64,000 nucleotides of DNA from an uncultured Aquimarina sp. (GTDB lineage Bacteria > Bacteroidota > Bacteroidia > Flavobacteriales > Flavobacteriaceae). A program made the position numbers and the translations under genes. Numbering within the stretch: the first letter of the stretch is position 1; the number at the start of each line of letters is the position of its first letter. The notes beneath the pieces are model-generated. The model had not been told where the DNA came from. It saw only the letters and a list, made by a program, of their open reading frames with translations, and searched no databases. Below, in pieces: positions 62,367 to 64,000 of the stretch. The stretch covers positions 806,001 through 870,000 of the forward strand of contig CANLEM010000001.1 of the NCBI GenBank assembly GCA_947489685.1, read 5' to 3'.

Positions 62367-63335
62367 ATGTCAGTTTTAGTATATACAGAAAGTGAAGGAG
62401 GGAAGTTTAAAAAAGCGGCTTTCGAAGTAGCATCTTATGCAAAAGAGGTGGCTAATATGTTAGGAACAACCGTTACGGCTGTAAGTATAAATGGAGGAGC
62501 GAGTAGTGAGTTAGGTGCTTATGGTGTTGATAAAGTATTAGAGGTTAGTGATGATAAATTATCCGGATTTAGTGCAAAAGCATATGCAGATGTCGTAAAA
62601 CAAGCAGCAGAAAAAGAAGGAGCAAAAGTGGTTGTGGTAAGTTCTACAGCAGATAGTAAGTTTTTAGCGCCGTTATTGTCTGTAAATCTTAATGCAGGTT
62701 ATGCTTCAAATGTAGTTGGGTTACCCGAAAGTACATCTCCATTTACAGTTAAGCGAACCGCTTTTACAAATAAGGCATTTAATATTACAGAGATGTCTAC
62801 TGATGTTAAAGTAATTGGATTGTCAAATAATGCATTTGGATTAAAAGAAAATTCGGGAGCTGCTTCGGCCGAAGCGTTTTCGCCTTCTTTATCTGATGCA
62901 GATTTTGGTGTAAGCGTTACCGCTGTAGATAAGGCTACAGATAAGGTTTCTATTGCTGATGCCGATATTGTTGTCTCTGGAGGACGTGGATTAAAAGGAC
63001 CAGAAAACTGGGGATTGATAGAAGATCTAGCCAACGTTTTGGGAGCAGCTACAGCTTGTTCAAAACCAGTGAGTGATATGGGGTGGAGACCTCATAGCGA
63101 ACATGTAGGGCAGACAGGAAAACCTGTGGCTTCAAATCTTTATATTGCAATAGGAGTTTCTGGGGCAATTCAGCACCTTGCAGGGATTAATGCAAGTAAG
63201 GTGAAGGTGGTTATAAACAACGACCCCGAAGCACCTTTCTTTAAAGCTGCAGACTATGGAATTGTAGGAGATGCTTTTGATGTCGTGCCAAAACTTATTG
63301 AAAAATTAAAGGAATTTAAGGCGAATAACGCATAA
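62367..63335 (+). CDS. etfA: Electron transfer flavoprotein alpha subunit
   Basis: 322 residues. The C-terminal FAD-binding region reads VVSGGRGLKGPENWGLIEDL, SDMGWRPHSEHVGQTGKPV and YIAIGVSGAIQHLAGI, all diagnostic of ETF-alpha. It is co-transcribed with etfB. A long hairpin terminator follows, then the DUF151 gene. Confidence 0.97.
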   Translation: MSVLVYTESEGGKFKKAAFEVASYAKEVANMLGTTVTAVSINGGASSELGAYGVDKVLEVSDDKLSGFSAKAYADVVKQAAEKEGAKVVVVSSTADSKFLAPLLSVNLNAGYASNVVGLPESTSPFTVKRTAFTNKAFNITEMSTDVKVIGLSNNAFGLKENSGAASAEAFSPSLSDADFGVSVTAVDKATDKVSIADADIVVSGGRGLKGPENWGLIEDLANVLGAATACSKPVSDMGWRPHSEHVGQTGKPVASNLYIAIGVSGAIQHLAGINASKVKVVINNDPEAPFFKAADYGIVGDAFDVVPKLIEKLKEFKANNA

Positions 63336-63360
63336 TTTTCATAAATTGTGCCCAATTAAG

Positions 63361-63410
63361 GGCTGTTTGAACCTAGGTAAAAGTCCATTTGTTCAAACAG
63401 CCTTTTTTTA
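63361..63410 (+). terminator. Terminator after etfA
   Basis: The 12-bp stem GGCTGTTTGAAC / GTTCAAACAGCC encloses an 18-nt loop and is followed by seven T's. Confidence 0.9.
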
Positions 63411-63422
63411 TTGAAAAATGTT

Positions 63423-64000
63423 ATGAGTTTAGTTCGACTGAACATAAAAGGGATATCATATAGTCAAACCCAAAATGGGGCATATGCTCTAATCCTTAGT
63501 GAGATGGATGGAGAAAGAAAGTTACCTATAGTAATAGGTGCTTTTGAAGCACAATCTATAGCAATAGCTTTAGAAAAAGAGATTAAACCTCCTCGTCCGT
63601 TAACACATGATCTTTTTAAAAATTTTGCCGATCGATTTGATGTGGTAGTAAAACAAGTTATCATTCATAAATTAGTGGATGGCGTATTTTACTCTAGTAT
63701 TATCTGTGAGAGAGATAAAATTGAAGAGATTATAGATGCGCGAACAAGTGATGCTATTGCATTGGCGCTTCGTTTTCAGGCTCCCATATTTACCTATAAA
63801 AATATTTTGGATCAGGCAGGGATTTATCTTAAGGTAAACCCTAAGAAAGACGATGAAAATGATCCTGAAAGTTTGTTGGTCGATGAATTAGTTTCTGATG
63901 ATGTTGAAATGGTAGGTAAAGAAACTAGTTATAAGGATTTATCTTTGGAGGAGTTAAATAAAATGCTGGACCAAGCGGTTAACAATGAAGACTATGAATT
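63423..64000 (+). CDS. DUF151 bifunctional nuclease-family protein (3' end outside window)
   Basis: An open frame from the ATG at 63423 runs to the window edge (192 codons seen). The DUF151 core contains GERKLPIVIGAFEAQSIAIA and ARTSDAIALALRFQAPIF. A UVR-like helical pair follows near the edge (YKDLSLEELNKMLDQAVNNE). This arrangement matches the bifunctional DNase/RNase family of DUF151. Activity is inferred from the family. The gene lies after the etfA terminator, 12 bp past its T run. Confidence 0.92.
   Translation, partial: MSLVRLNIKGISYSQTQNGAYALILSEMDGERKLPIVIGAFEAQSIAIALEKEIKPPRPLTHDLFKNFADRFDVVVKQVIIHKLVDGVFYSSIICERDKIEEIIDARTSDAIALALRFQAPIFTYKNILDQAGIYLKVNPKKDDENDPESLLVDELVSDDVEMVGKETSYKDLSLEELNKMLDQAVNNEDYE

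Noticed and set aside
1-64000. CRISPR arrays or rRNA genes
   Set aside because: I found no regularly spaced direct repeats of 24-40 bp with unique spacers, and no rRNA sequence.

Overview
The window looks like chromosomal DNA from a marine-type member of the Flavobacteriaceae (Bacteroidota). It is AT-rich. Several promoters fit the Bacteroidota pattern of TTG, an 18-19 bp spacer and TAnnTTTG. It carries lineage-typical blocks: porG-uppS-bamA-ompH-ompH, a folK-deoxynucleoside kinase fusion, CarboxypepD_reg-like outer-membrane proteins, and a LytS/LytTR pair. I cannot assign the genus from sequence alone.

Layout. 1-6850 is an accessory array of five single-gene units, all on the minus strand. 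The junctions are imperfect palindromes, and each complete unit is bracketed by its own matching pair of short inverted boxes. This is the architecture of integron gene cassettes without an integrase (CALIN-like). The units carry a DUF6090-like membrane protein (partial), a secreted alpha/beta hydrolase, a membrane-anchored amidohydrolase, a 1068-residue HD plus HSP90-type ATPase protein, and a small lipocalin-like lipoprotein. 6960-11300 holds a VWA lipoprotein, then a TPR-LytS kinase and LytTR regulator overlapping by 4 bp. 11300-17730 is the outer-membrane biogenesis block (murI, two ompH/skp genes, bamA, uppS, porG). 17780-24340 has nadK, a CBS protein, pdxJ, a hydrolase, a FadL-type porin, a GDSL-type lipoprotein and a small holin-like membrane protein. 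24365-27920 is the proteostasis set tig, clpP, clpX.

28000-33200 holds GH3, DUF2797, PLP decarboxylase and LysE-type genes. 33230-37350 is a tandem duplication of a two-gene secreted module (beta-helix-like protein plus a ~146-residue protein). 37550-46880 holds an AsmA-like protein, a queuosine-precursor transporter, FolK-dNK, an M19 dipeptidase, a SpoU methyltransferase and MutS. tRNA-Gly(GCC) and tRNA-Leu(TAA) follow. 47270-50860 is mixed, including a pentapeptide-repeat membrane protein, a methyltransferase and a nitroreductase. 50880-51230 encodes a lipoprotein made of eight 11-residue repeats. 51330-53650 is a DNA-damage-type locus: an S24/LexA-like repressor with two visible operator dyads, a DUF559 protein, a decayed radical-SAM gene and an intact DUF4130 partner. 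The rest carries an App1-type phosphatase, hppA and ppa (pyrophosphate metabolism), a DUF5686 outer-membrane protein, pdhB, etfB-etfA and the start of a DUF151 nuclease-family gene.

The best candidates for something new are the cassette-like array with its HD-HSP90 gene, and the broken radical-SAM/DUF4130 repair pair under an S24 repressor. No CRISPR array, rRNA, insertion sequence or integrase was found.
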